Origin: Gonium pectorale
Taxonomy: Eukaryota; Chlorophyta; Chlorophyceae; Chlamydomonadales; Volvocaceae
NCBI GenBank assembly: GCA_001584585.1
Contig: LSYV01000168.1
Location: 6,646 to 32,722 of the forward strand
Length of the DNA stretch: 26,077 nt
Direction: 5' to 3'
A program made the translations under genes and the position numbers. Below the pieces are notes generated by a model. It did no database searches. It worked only from the letters and a program-made list of their open reading frames with translations, and had not been told where the DNA came from. Positions 1 through 11,200 of this stretch are shown piece after piece; the stretch's first letter is position 1, and each line of letters starts with the position of its first letter.

Positions 1-86
1 TGGAGTCCGGGGACTCCCCGCGCCAGCACCGTTTCTGGGCCTGCCCCATATGTATGCAGCCGCCGTCGGGTTGCTTACTGTGGTAG

Positions 87-1353
87 ATAGAGGACCGGTG
101 CCACTGCCCGGTGCAGCGGTACGGCGACCCACGGGTCGCTCGGTGCCAGCCAGCTTGCCGGGCTGCACCGCCGCAAACCCAAATCGTCCGCGCTAACCGG
201 GCGGATCGCACGGAAGGGACCCTGGGCAAGGGCGCGGGTCAATCTGGGAGGCGAGCCATGCAGTCTGGGAGGCGAGCCATGCATTCCCTCATTGCTTTGT
301 GTCGGGAGAATAAGATTCACGTGCCTAAACTGCGTATGGATTTGTTCTGGACACTAGTAGCGCCGGTTTTCTCTTATGGGGCTCAGGTGTGGGGCCCCGA
401 CTTCATCAATGTGTCTTTTGAGAGTGCCATGACGAACCCCATGGTTGAGGAGCAGAGGGCCTATATATATGCGAACGGTGGGAGCACGCGCCCCTACCCA
501 AGCACTGCTCTACCGTGAGTTGGCGCAGAGGCCGCTCCAGTACCACTGGGCCAAGCTCGTCTTACGGTTCTGGAACGGAATGGTAGAGCGCCCCGATACG
601 CTGTGCCACCGGGCCTTGGTGGCAGACCTGAGGCTAGCGCTTGTCGATGGGGTGACTGATTGCTGGGCAGCAGGGGCACTGCGCTTCCTTGCTGATGACG
701 CGGGTATCCGTGCCCCCGAGGGACTGACGGGTAGCGCGCGGGTAACACACTTCGCGTCGTTGCTCATACCCATTGGCAAAGTATTGGATAGCTTTGATGA
801 CAGGCTTGATGCTCGGTGGCGGCTGCCCCATGTGACTGGAGCACCCCGTGACTTCCCTAGCGGCGAGACGGGAGTTAAGATGTGCCGGTATGCCAGCTGG
901 ATGGGGGACCCTTTGCACACGGCGACTGTGATGGCACCTAGCGTGCACCAAACGTTGATGCGGTTCAGGCTAGGATGTTGGGAGACGGAGGTGAACCGAC
1001 CCAATGGGCGAGTCCGGGCTGAGCGAACGTGCAAGGCCTGTGGTGACGCCGCGGCCGTAGAGGATGAACTACATGTGTTCTGCGAATGCCCATGCTATGA
1101 GCAACTCCGCGACCAATTCGAGACTGCTTTGGGCTTTAGGCATCGTAACATGATTACTATTCTGAAGAAGGCCCCGCCAGCTGCGGTAGGAGCCTACCTA
1201 CAGGCTGTCTGGGATACCAGGCACGCTATTCTTCGGCGTCAGGCGCTGAAGCGGGGTAGAGATGAGGACCATAACCCGCTCCCCCACCCCAATATTTGCA
1301 ATTCGTCCATGGCCCCCCCCGGCTTTGACGGACGTGTAACCTGTAACCTGTAA
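87..1353 (+). pseudogene. Decayed non-LTR (LINE-type) retrotransposon ORF, 3' part of reverse transcriptase polyprotein
   Basis: Two reading frames together read as the C-terminal part of a LINE reverse-transcriptase ORF. The first frame, to about 465, carries GRRAMH and then LFWTLVAPVFSYGAQVWG, a typical end-of-RT (thumb) motif. The second frame, from about 469, continues with TQALLYRELAQRPLQYHW. It ends with a Cys/His cluster (CKAC, about 13 residues, then H-x3-C-x-C) like the zinc-knuckle region after many LINE RTs. The frame change falls on a short TA run (about 461-468) and fits loss of one TA unit. The catalytic RT palm and the endonuclease are not in the window. The region before 240 is poorly interpretable, and a stop lies at 84-86. 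I infer an inactive copy; the clade cannot be assigned here. Confidence 0.75.
243..284 (+). repeat. In-frame 21-bp tandem duplication in the LINE ORF
   Basis: Two head-to-tail copies of a 21-bp unit beginning TCTGGGAGGCGAGCCATGCA lie at 243-263 and 264-284. They translate as a duplicated seven-residue block ending GRRAM. The event keeps the frame and looks like replication slippage in this copy. Confidence 0.8.
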
Positions 1354-1358
1354 CCTGT
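1335..1358 (+). repeat. TGTAACC tandem repeat, probable 3' tail of the LINE copy
   Basis: Three perfect copies of TGTAACC plus a partial copy follow the retrotransposon ORF; its stop codon lies inside the repeat. Short tandem repeats are a known type of 3' tail in non-LTR elements. The unit contains TGTAA, the green-algal polyadenylation-type pentamer. Another TGTAA follows at 1376-1380. Confidence 0.6.
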
Positions 1359-1360
1359 CA

Positions 1361-2262
1361 ATCAATAACTTTATTTGTAACAACTCAGATGCCGCCGGCT
1401 CGCCTGTGCCCCTCGCTCCATCAGCGCCGGCACGCACTCCCTGATACGCGCGCGGGGCCCGTCGGTGCGGACATGTGTCGGCGTTGTACCTGTTATCACA
1501 AACACGTGTGCAACTCCTGATGACCCTGCTGCATCCACCCCCCAAGCCACGCACGCACCCCCACAGTTTTGCACGCCAGCCAGAAGCTCGTCATTGGGTT
1601 GCGTGTGATACATTGTTCAGTTCTAGTGCATGTATGTTGTACTAGTAGTTCTACCGAGTACTTTCGACCCGCCCCTTACAAGCAAGTGACCGAATATGGT
1701 GCTCAGCTGTGACCCTACCTTCTACCTGCTGCCGGGCAGCCCTACCTGCCTGTTTATTTATTTGGATCCAAATGGCGGACAAACTAGAGGCGTGTGGCCT
1801 CGTGTTTCATTAGCTCGCCTAACTGTTCTGCGTGGTACTTCGTGCTGATCGCTTTCTGCTGCTTTATACTTTCGACTGCTATATGCATGCATAAATCACA
1901 ACAGCTACCTGCTGCCGCCGGACAACGGCGGCCTAAGCAGCCCATACATAACTGCTGTCGATCAAAGCGAGAGCGAAATTCTTTGTGTGTGAAACGTGCG
2001 AATATACCGTGACTCGGTGTACTGCTTTGGCATCTTGCGAAACGCGAACGCACGTATGCGAGGTAAACGCATGTCCACCCAGATGTTTGCTCAATGATCG
2101 CTTGGTACTCCCTCGACAGTTTTTTTCCGGTACTGCTTGATGCCTTACTTCCGCCGCCGGTCGGGCAAGGCCTCAAGGCCTCAAGGCCAGCAGCAGCCGT
2201 ACGTAGAAGAAGACGTCCTTGCTCGCTTGCTCCTGCCTGGCTCCTAACGTATTACCAGCAGA
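1361..2262. other. Upstream region of the DM13/DOMON gene; no gene seen
   Basis: No convincing coding segment on either strand; the short ORFs here have no family features. The stretch presumably holds the promoter and 5' leader of the gene starting at 2263. AT-richer patches occur near 1750-1765, 1860-1890 and 1998-2005 (TATACC), but none is a clear TATA box. A doubled GGCCTCAA lies near 2168-2187. The transcription start cannot be placed from sequence alone. Confidence 0.4.
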
Positions 2263-5200
2263 ATGGCGCGCAGTTTAGCCGGACTGCTGCTGCTGCTCGG
2301 CGTAACATTACTGCTGCCGCCGCTGGCGCTTGCAGCCAGCAGCCGCTGCAAGAACGCAAAGACCAGCCCCTACGTTGGCTTTAAGGGGACTCTCATCAAC
2401 ACGGAGCATCATGTGCGTCGTGTACAACTACTTGCGGACCTTCTCGACATGCATGATGGCGGTGGCATGCTATGCATGCTATGCATGCATGCATGCGTAT
2501 GTGTACCTCGTGTAACTCTGTCGCTTCTCGATACGCATTTTCTCAACCCCACATGCAGATCAGTGGAGATGTGGAGGTGCTAGACGACTGCACTTTCAAG
2601 GTTACTGTGTTTGGGTGCGTACGTACTAGGCATGCATGCATCCGCCACCAGCAGGGAACCGCAAGCCCCGTTCCAGAGGAGCCCTCACGAGACGCTACTA
2701 AGCCCCCCCCAGCTTCTGCTGTGAGGCTTTCGCATGTACATACGGCGCATCCGTCCAGCCCATCCATCATGCATCTTGTCCGTTCCACAACGAACGCATC
2801 CATCGTATCTCCCTGCTGATCCCAGCTGACCCATCTATCCTAGCTAGCGCGCGCGTAGATGACCGCCATACATGCACCACATACACACGTACCGCGTAGG
2901 CACATCGAACGCATGTATGTACGCGCGCACGGCAGGTGGCTTCTGTGGCGGCAGCGGTGGGCGGCCATTGTATGCAGGCTGACGCGCACGGCGAGCGAAG
3001 GCACCGGGCGGGCGGGGTGGGGCGAGTAGTAATAGCCCGTATGTCGCTCCCGCATCGTACGTTCTGATGTACGTGCACAGTTACGTACGCACGTGTGTGG
3101 CCACGCACGGTGTGCACTTGACACGTGTCCGCATGCACGTCCGCACGACAGGTACGACGGCCTGGCACCAGCCACCTACTGGTGGTGCGGCGCCTCCACG
3201 TCCGATTTCCGGTGAGCTCGCTCTATCTCGTAACTGACAGTGCGTGGATGGGGGTTAGTCATCCTGTATGTACGAGCTCTTGATTGGTCGGTCGGCCAGA
3301 CGAATGAAATGATAAAACCCTTGGGCGGCAGGCAGTTTGGAAGACCCCGGCTTCTGGATGGGATCCCCTGCATGCCGCCGCCTACCTTGGGCCCATTTAC
3401 AACCACCACGGCGCCAAAATTCTGACCATAATAATGTGGTCCCCGCGTTGTCGTCCGATGCGCCAATCAAATAAAAGCAAGGATCCCACGTATTTCCCGT
3501 CCGACGAATGAAGATAGATAGCCAGCACGCTAGTAACGATACATATAGAATGTCGCGTTCGGACCGTACCATATCCAGTTAGCTAGCAAATAAGCTAGGT
3601 GCTGCCGGGCGGGCGGGCGGGCTCACATGCAAACAGAAAACGCTAACCAACTCACCCAGCGAGCCACCCGCCGCCAGCAGCGGAATGCTGCCGTACCTCG
3701 ACCTCGAGGTCACTGCCGCTGTATGTGCGTCGCTCGTCTGCGTGCTATCTACGTGTATACGCCTGGTCGCTCGTTCGCCTGAATGTACGCACATAACGTA
3801 CGCATATATGGGAGGAACTAACCACGCGTACATGTTGATGCATCGCTTGGCTTGTACTTGAGGCTTGGCCTCATAACGGCATTATTATTGTTTATTTCAC
3901 CCCACGTACGTGCAGGAATGGCTCTGCTGCCAACGACTGGCTCTTCGAGGGCCCGACCAACGGCTACCGCACGGTGGGCTCTTGTCTGCTCGTGCATACT
4001 GCCCGTATGGTACTACTGCTTGCACATAATGCGCGGACGTACGACCATACGGCATGTACGGCCGCTGGGGCATTTTCACGGCTCGCTCGTCATCGCCCTT
4101 GCTACAACCAAGGTGTCCTAGCTATCATCAACGCCTGCCTGCCCGGCAGAATCAATTGCCCTCACCGCACCTCCGTCCGCGCCTGCCTGCGTGGGCGTGC
4201 CTCCGCGCACGCACGCACGTTCCACACTTACCTGGTTTATATATGCAATAAGACCTGCTGTGTGACGACTCGCCGCCATGACTGCGCAATCCTCCATCTG
4301 CGTTCGCTCCCTCGCCTGCTTCTTTGCTGCGTGATCGCAGTTGGTTCTGGAGCTCAAGGAGGGCCTCACCTGGGACACCTGCCGCGCCCTCAGCGCATGG
4401 TCAGCAGCCGCGCTCGCTCGCGCCTACTGCCTGCGTGCTGCTGCTGTGCACGCGGTCGTCGTGCAGCTAGCCAGTATGCATGTATGGGCCCAGGCCCCAC
4501 GCCGCCTCCTCATGCATCTCTTGCTCCTTCAATCATACGTACACCGTGCTATATCATGCATGTGTGTACATGTGTGTCTGGTGCATTCCAACGGTCGCGG
4601 CGCTGGGTAGTCACGCCTGCTGGCGGCATATTCACATGCGTATATATCACGACTTTATTTGTCCATCAACCATGCGTCTTTGCTCGTCCTGCCCCGCCCC
4701 GCCCCGCCCCGCCCAGGTGTGAGACCATGTCCGTCGACCTGGGCCATGTGGAGCTGCTCCCGGCGGCGCAGGCGCCCCCACCTCCCGCCAACCGGCTGCC
4801 CGACGCGGTGACCAGCACAATGACCAACTGTGCTGAGCTGCAGCCCGGCAAGCTGAACGTGTACTGGCAGGTACGTATGTATGTAGTACCTACCTATTTA
4901 GCTACCTATCTACCTACCTTCGTGCGTCCGTGCGTGGGAGGGTGGGTGGCAGGCGCGTTTACCGTTTGATTGGCTGCTGGCTGGGGCATCATCAGATTCC
5001 CAGCAGCTACTGCATGCGCAACGACCCGGGATGGAAGACGCACGCGCACCTTCCACCGCCCCGCCCCGCCCCGTGCCGTGCATAGGCCCCTGCCTCTTCG
5101 ACTCTGCAGACGCTGCACTACCCCGCCCCATGCACCAGCCCCCAGCCAGCCAATCAGCCAGCCAGCCACGATCCCCCTCAACCAGCCGTTCTTGCCGCTT

Positions 5201-8200
5201 CATTGCCGGCCGCCGTTGCGCCGGCCCTCACCCTACCTACGCGCGCGCTAATCAGATACCCTGCGTGCCCTGCCTGCCTGTCTTGCCTGCCTGCATCCAT
5301 CCGCAGCTGGACAACGCCGACCCTGCTGCTGCAGCCTTTGCGCACGTGACGCTGCAGGGCTACCTCGATGCCACCCACTGGATGGGATTCGGGTTCAACA
5401 GCCCGCCCGCCAATGGGGACGACGTGCGCATGGTCGGAAGCGACGTAGTCATCGTGGGTGCGTGGGTGCGTCGATCGTCGATAACGCAGCAAGCGGCTCC
5501 TAGCTTCACTACAATAGCTAGCTGTACGCCAAAGCCATCGCTATGCTGGCTACTTGTGGCGCCTAATCGATCTCTTCTGACTGCTTGCTGCTGGGCTACT
5601 GACTCCCCAGCCACGCACCTGCTGCTGCTGATGGGGCCGGAACGACTTTTGCTTTGGCTCGCGCGCACACACACCCCAAGCAACCCACCCCAGTGCCATC
5701 CGTCCCATCCGTCCCATCCGTTTCTCACGCAGGCCTGCTGGGCGGGACGCAGCCCTTCGCCACCGACTTCCACCTGGGCTCCGGCTCTCAGTGCGCGTAC
5801 AACTCCCCCGGGGTACGTACACACGTATGCCTGCATGCACCGGTGGCGAGCTAAATGGCATTGCATCGTGCATTCGTTATATATTAGCTTGCTTGCGGTA
5901 GCTTCCGGCGGCTTACTGAATGCACCTGGGCAGCGAGCTTTACGTAAGGCATACAGCGGCAGGTTTGGACCTCCGGAATGTATGCGTCCTATCTGCGTAT
6001 CTATGTACCGCTCGCCCGCCGCGCGCCCTCTATTTTCGTTCTCTGGTCGGTGCCTTTCTGGTGCGTGCCGATGGCTTGCGTTTGAGCGTGTGTGCTCCAC
6101 GCACTGCTGCCGAGTCGGACCGACCCACCGACCAGAGAGCCAGTCAAGCGGTTATTGTGCGTGCTTGCATTGCTTTGTCGTCGTGCGTGTTGGTGCGTGC
6201 CTGTGTCGCTCATGTACGTACGTACGTACGTGGTGTACGCACCTGTACTGTCCCCGCTAGCTAGCCCCGCCCCGCCCACGTATGTAATTTGTGCTGCTGC
6301 TCCGCATGCGTGTGCATGCGCCCGCAGTCTCCCGGCGTTTGCCCCGACTCCCACTACGCAAACGGCAGCAGCACCGCCAACAACGTGCAGCTGCTGGGCT
6401 TTGACCGCCGCAACGGGGTCACCACCATCGCCTTTAGGCGGCCGCTCAGGGTAAGTACGTGTCGATTATTGATTGTGGCACCATGCGTGCGTGCCGCGCC
6501 ACCGCCACTGCCACTGCCACCTACCGCCGCCGCTAGCTAGCTACAGGGAAGCACGCACAGCTGGCTGCTGCTGGATAAGCTAGGCAGGGCCGCCGCGCGC
6601 CCTACCTGCTGGCTACGTATGTAGGGCACCACATCGTAGGCTACGTATGTAGGGCACCACTCTGGGCACCCGCCGCTAATAATCATTGCTCTGCCCAGCC
6701 ATCCAATCGAATATCCATTATTACCATCCTAGACTTCATCATTATTACCTGGCCCCGCTCCTGCGACACCTCTGATTGATAGACTCGTGCCCCCATGCAT
6801 CACTCCCTGCTGCGTTTTTCCTGCTGCCCCTCCTATCCCTAGATGGTTGCCAACAGTCCATCCATTCTATATATTCCGCCCAACCTACCCTTGCTTGGTT
6901 GCCCCTGTCGTCGGTCCGTCCATCCCTTGCCCCAAGCAACTGAATTCTATTTTCCCACCCACCCACCAACTAACCCGCCCGTGGGCACGTGTGGGAGCAG
7001 GCGGTGGACGAGTACGACGTTGACTGGCCGGCCACTGCCGCGCAGCCCCTCACCTGGGCCTTCGGCGCGCTCAGCCCCACCTCCACACTCGAGCGCCCAG
7101 TCGTCCTCTACCACGGCCCCCAAGCGCGCGCACCGCCAGGCACCATCTTCAGTTTGGGCGATACCGGGTACAAATGTCCCACGCCCATTGGTGAGTTCTG
7201 CTGGTAGCTGGGGGCGGGGTTGGAAAGTCAAGCAGGCAAAAGTAGCCCAAGGTTGATTCTCGAGTGTGGTGTGTGTGCACGCTGTATGAGGTCATGTATG
7301 AATGCATGCATACACTTCCGTCCCTCATCAAATTGCTGTCCGTACGTACGCGTACGAGGATCGTGTGCCCCGCCCGTCCATCTACCCACATTTTTCATGC
7401 TATGTATCTACGGCTCGATGTACCCCATGACCACGCACCGGCCGCCACTCACGTGTGCACGCACGATTCTCGACTGACCGACCAGCAGGCGCCCCCAATA
7501 CCACTGAGGGGACCTTGCCACCGAGCAGCAGCGGCAAGCCGCCGCCGCCACCAGCAGGTGGCTCTGTCGGGACAACACTCTTCGGGCGCACCAGGATCGT
7601 CGTCACACAGGCAAGCAAGCAAGCAAGCAAGCAAGCATATACATGAATGAAGGAAACCATACCTCCCTCCTTTATGCATGGGCCGATGCGAGCGAGCGAT
7701 GATGAGCCGGACAAGGCGACCGCACACCTGGCTGGCGGCACTGTATGTTGGTCGCATATTGTAAGATGGAGTTGGTGCGCCATCATCAATTATTCCGTAC
7801 CGCAAGTTTGTCTTTTGGTTATTACAGTAGGTGATAACTAACATGCCTTACGTCCGCTATGGTGCGGTGGTCGTGCAGGGCGCAAACCCGAACTACCCCA
7901 ACCCGCCCGCATGGGGCCTATCGTACTACCTCGCCGGCGTCGAGACGCCAGTCCTCAAGATTTTCCGTGGCGTCGAGTACACCTTCGTTATCCAGGCGCG
8001 TGCGCGTGCGTGCATTTACAGATGAACGTCAGCTGTTTTTGGAGCCGTGCGCCCTCTCGAGGATCCTTAGGTTATTACATGTTGCCCCCAGCTATAGGAC
8101 CTAGCTAGCTGTCCCGTGAGTGCTCTGGCCCGCGCTGGGGAAGCTAGTGCCACGGTACCGTTTGCTTCCAAAACCGGTTAACCGGTTAAACCGGTTTGCT

Positions 8201-11200
8201 CCAAAAGCAGTAGTGAACTTAATAGTCAACACGCACGACTGCCACGCACGTTGTTGCTGTATATGTTGCTGTCGTACACGTACTGCAGGCTGGCACCACT
8301 CACCCGCTGTACTTCACAAGCGACATCAACGGTGGCCGCTCCAACTCCTCCGAGGCGATTTACGGCGGTGGCGCCTCGGTGCGTACGTGCGTGGGTTCGA
8401 TGGGTTCGGTGGGTTACGTACGTTGGGCTCATGCATGCAACCAAACACCCATGCATGCATGCACCAGTCAAGAGCCGAGTCTCCTGCTGGCACGTGCAGG
8501 CTGCAAGTAAAGCCCTCGCTTCGTCTTAGGATGGATGAGCACGAATGAACGTGTCATCCACGGAGCGTGACCTCACCTACCTACCGGTGTAGCCGCAACC
8601 TGGCCGCATCGCAGCCCATCCGAGCACATATATACACGCACCCCTGATGGGATGGGCAGGGGAGCCTTCATTCATTCTGTCTTTCGGTGCCGCACACGGC
8701 GGCTCCATCCCCGTACGTACGTACGCCGATCAGGGCACACAACACACCATGCATTGTTATCACCCAGCAGTGCATGCAGAGCAACCACGAGCAGTGTGTC
8801 CTCCATCCTGAAGAGGTCCCTCGATCGGCTGTGCGGCTTTCACGGCAACCCCTCTCCACAAGGGGATGGAATCTGCTGCCGTCAGTCACGCAGTCACGCA
8901 CACAACGCAGTAGTCACGCACAGCACACGCACGTACGTAGGCACCAATACATACTCGCACCTATAGATGCACGCTGTGCTGTGCTGTACAGTGCTGTGCG
9001 TGATGCCTGCTGCGTATAATTCATATGCGCTGCTTATACTGAGCTTCCCTACCTGGATTATGCACTACTGACATGTCAGATAGATGACAACGGACGAACG
9101 AACGCTGATGATGACCCTCGTGCTTACTTGCTACCCACCTCGCTCCCACACACACGTACGTCCGTACGATACGTCCGTACGTCCGTACATGCATACAGGC
9201 CTTCGGCACCGCTGCCGCTCCCTACACGCTGCGGTTCACCGCCAGCGCCGCCACCCCCGCCGACTTCTTCTACCAGTGCTGGCAGCACCAGAAGCTGGGG
9301 TGGAGGGTCAAGGTGCTGGACACAGGTAGACCATTCCTGTCAGCGATCGATCAGCGGATCCGGGAGGACGGAAGGAGGTTGGATTCCTGGGCGGAGAGGA
9401 ATGAATGATTTGGAACTATCTGACAGCGGAAGCTGAATTGATTGAATCAGCGTATACATACAATTGTGATGACAATAAGCACGCGCGGGGCCCGGCATCT
9501 ATCTACATACCTATATACCGGTTGCATGTGATGACGACAACGAACCCTGCCTGCCTCACAGCGTGCACACATATGCATGCAGCCTGCTGTGGGTACGGCA
9601 TGCCGCTGATGACATCTAGCAGCCATCACAGTCGTAATCACAAGGCAGGGCGCTCTTCATCAGCAGTCCTGAGTCACGTTCGCTATTCGTTGGTTCGCCG
9701 TTAGTTCGTTGTACGTACATGTCGCCGGCATGCATATGCAGTTGCTGCCGTGGACGTCGGGAGGGAGCGAGGAGGCAGGCACGACATGGCATGGCCTTGA
9801 TTGATTGCCTACGATCGACTTCTCTGTGTGTGTATGTGGCTGGCATGCATGCATGCACCAACGAACGACCAACCACTAACCTGCTGCCTTTCTGTCCCCC
9901 CGCCAAACCCCTGTCGACCCCACTACTAGATGATGGCAGTGCATGCAGCAAGACGCACCCCTACGTCGGGTTCACAGGTATGTAGATAGACACCTGGCAG
10001 ACAGATCCAGCTAGATAGCCGGGGCAGTGCTATGACATCTGCGCGCAGTGCTATCTATTAAACATGTCGCTTGCCAAATGAATTGCCCTGCTGCCTATTG
10101 GCGCTGTACATGCGTGTCTACTACTTAATACTACATCCGTCGTCCACCATCCCTTATCACGTCCGTATCGTCCTAGCGACGCCGTGAGTCGAACCTCGTG
10201 CTTGTCCAGAACAACTCCATCCTAATCCTCGCACGCTAATGCCGAGGGGCCAAAAGGCTCGTATGGGCACTCATAACACACAAACACACACCTAATGTGC
10301 GCGCTCCTTCGCTCAACGTGATGATACGTACACACACACGCCTGCTACCATCCCTACCGTACCTGCAGGAGTGCTAACCGGGCTGGAGCACAATGTGGGC
10401 GGCACCGTAACAATTCTTGATGATTGCACTTTCCGCGTGACTGGCTTCACGTGAGCACGTGTCCAGCAGGGTTTATTTGGGGATTGGTGTTTAGGCTGCT
10501 GCACATACATACAACCGCACGTACGCATGCGTATGTATGTGCATAGAAGCCATTGGTTATTATTAATTCGGCGATGGGTATGTCTGCTGGCTGGGTCTGT
10601 TGGATGTATGGGCGGGGTAGGTTTTATCGAGCGCGACGGATGGGTGAATGAATGAAGTCGAGCGCCAAGCAAGCAAGGACATTGACATTATTGAGTCTAC
10701 ATCTTCTTTATTCCGATCCGAGTCCCAGTGTTCAACACGCACCCGGCACCCGGCACCGGGTACACGCACGTCATTTTCCTGTATGCCCCTTGCTCATCCT
10801 GTGTCCCATCCATACATCCATCCATCCTCCGCTGCAATTGCAATGGACACTATCCTCCACCATCGTCCATCATACGTACGTAGGTACGACGGCCTGGCGC
10901 CCGACACATTCTGGTACGGCGCTGCCGCTCAGGCGAACTCCAGCTTTGCCTCAGGATTGCAGCTCGGCCCGGAGTACACTGCTGGGAACGCCACTGGTGC
11001 GGGCCCTGCCATCACCGTTCGCCTCCCCCCGGGTACGTGTATGTATGTGTACGCACGCACGCACGTGTTTGTGTCCAGCAGCAGGGGATAGGACTGTGTG
11101 TGTGCATGCGTGCGGCGGCGGGGTGCGTGCGCGCAGCTTTGGACCTGACGGGCCCCTTCTTGTTTCATCACCCTTGGGTTGTATATGTTACGTTTGCGAG

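Larger units (their letters stand above)
2347..4755 (+). other. DM13 domain 1 (residues ~29-135), exons 1-6
   Basis: After the signal peptide comes C29 with HPYVGF-like text (SPYVGF), then VLDDCTF, YDGLAP and, after an intron, LTWDTCRALSAWC. These match the DM13 landmarks seen in all later repeats. It is the most divergent copy. It has an extra Cys (TYWWCG), and its intron before the GLTW motif is phase 0 and lies upstream, whereas repeats 2-8 have a phase-1 intron at the LPxG/VTW junction. It is separated from the others by the DOMON and copper domains. Confidence 0.8.
7560..9325 (+). other. Cupredoxin-like domain of the Skeletor C-terminal type (residues ~385-512), exons 11-14
   Basis: The text YTFVIQAGTHHPLYFTSD and FFYQCWQHQKLGWRVKVLD fits the cupredoxin-like domain known after DOMON in Skeletor proteins, which also has a YYQCxxHxxLGW motif. 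Candidate type-1 copper ligands are His445 (HHPLY), Cys497 and His500 (C-x2-H). The residue in the usual axial Met place is Leu503. Known cupredoxins with a non-coordinating axial residue, such as some laccases, tend to have high redox potential. Copper binding itself is inferred. Confidence 0.75.

Noticed and set aside
3974..4969. Open frame of 331 codons on the plus strand
   Set aside because: Composed of intron 3-6 sequence read through, His/Arg/Cys-rich nonsense apart from the true exon parts (4341-4399, 4717-4870).
5031..6260. Long open frame of about 409 codons on the plus strand
   Set aside because: It runs through introns 6-8 in a low-stop GC-rich context. Only its short parts over exons 7-8 are coding, in the frames given by the splice model; the rest has no family features.
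10165..10265. True tRNA gene on the minus strand
   Set aside because: The T-arm stem does not pair and no anticodon or acceptor stem can be drawn; only box-like motifs remain.
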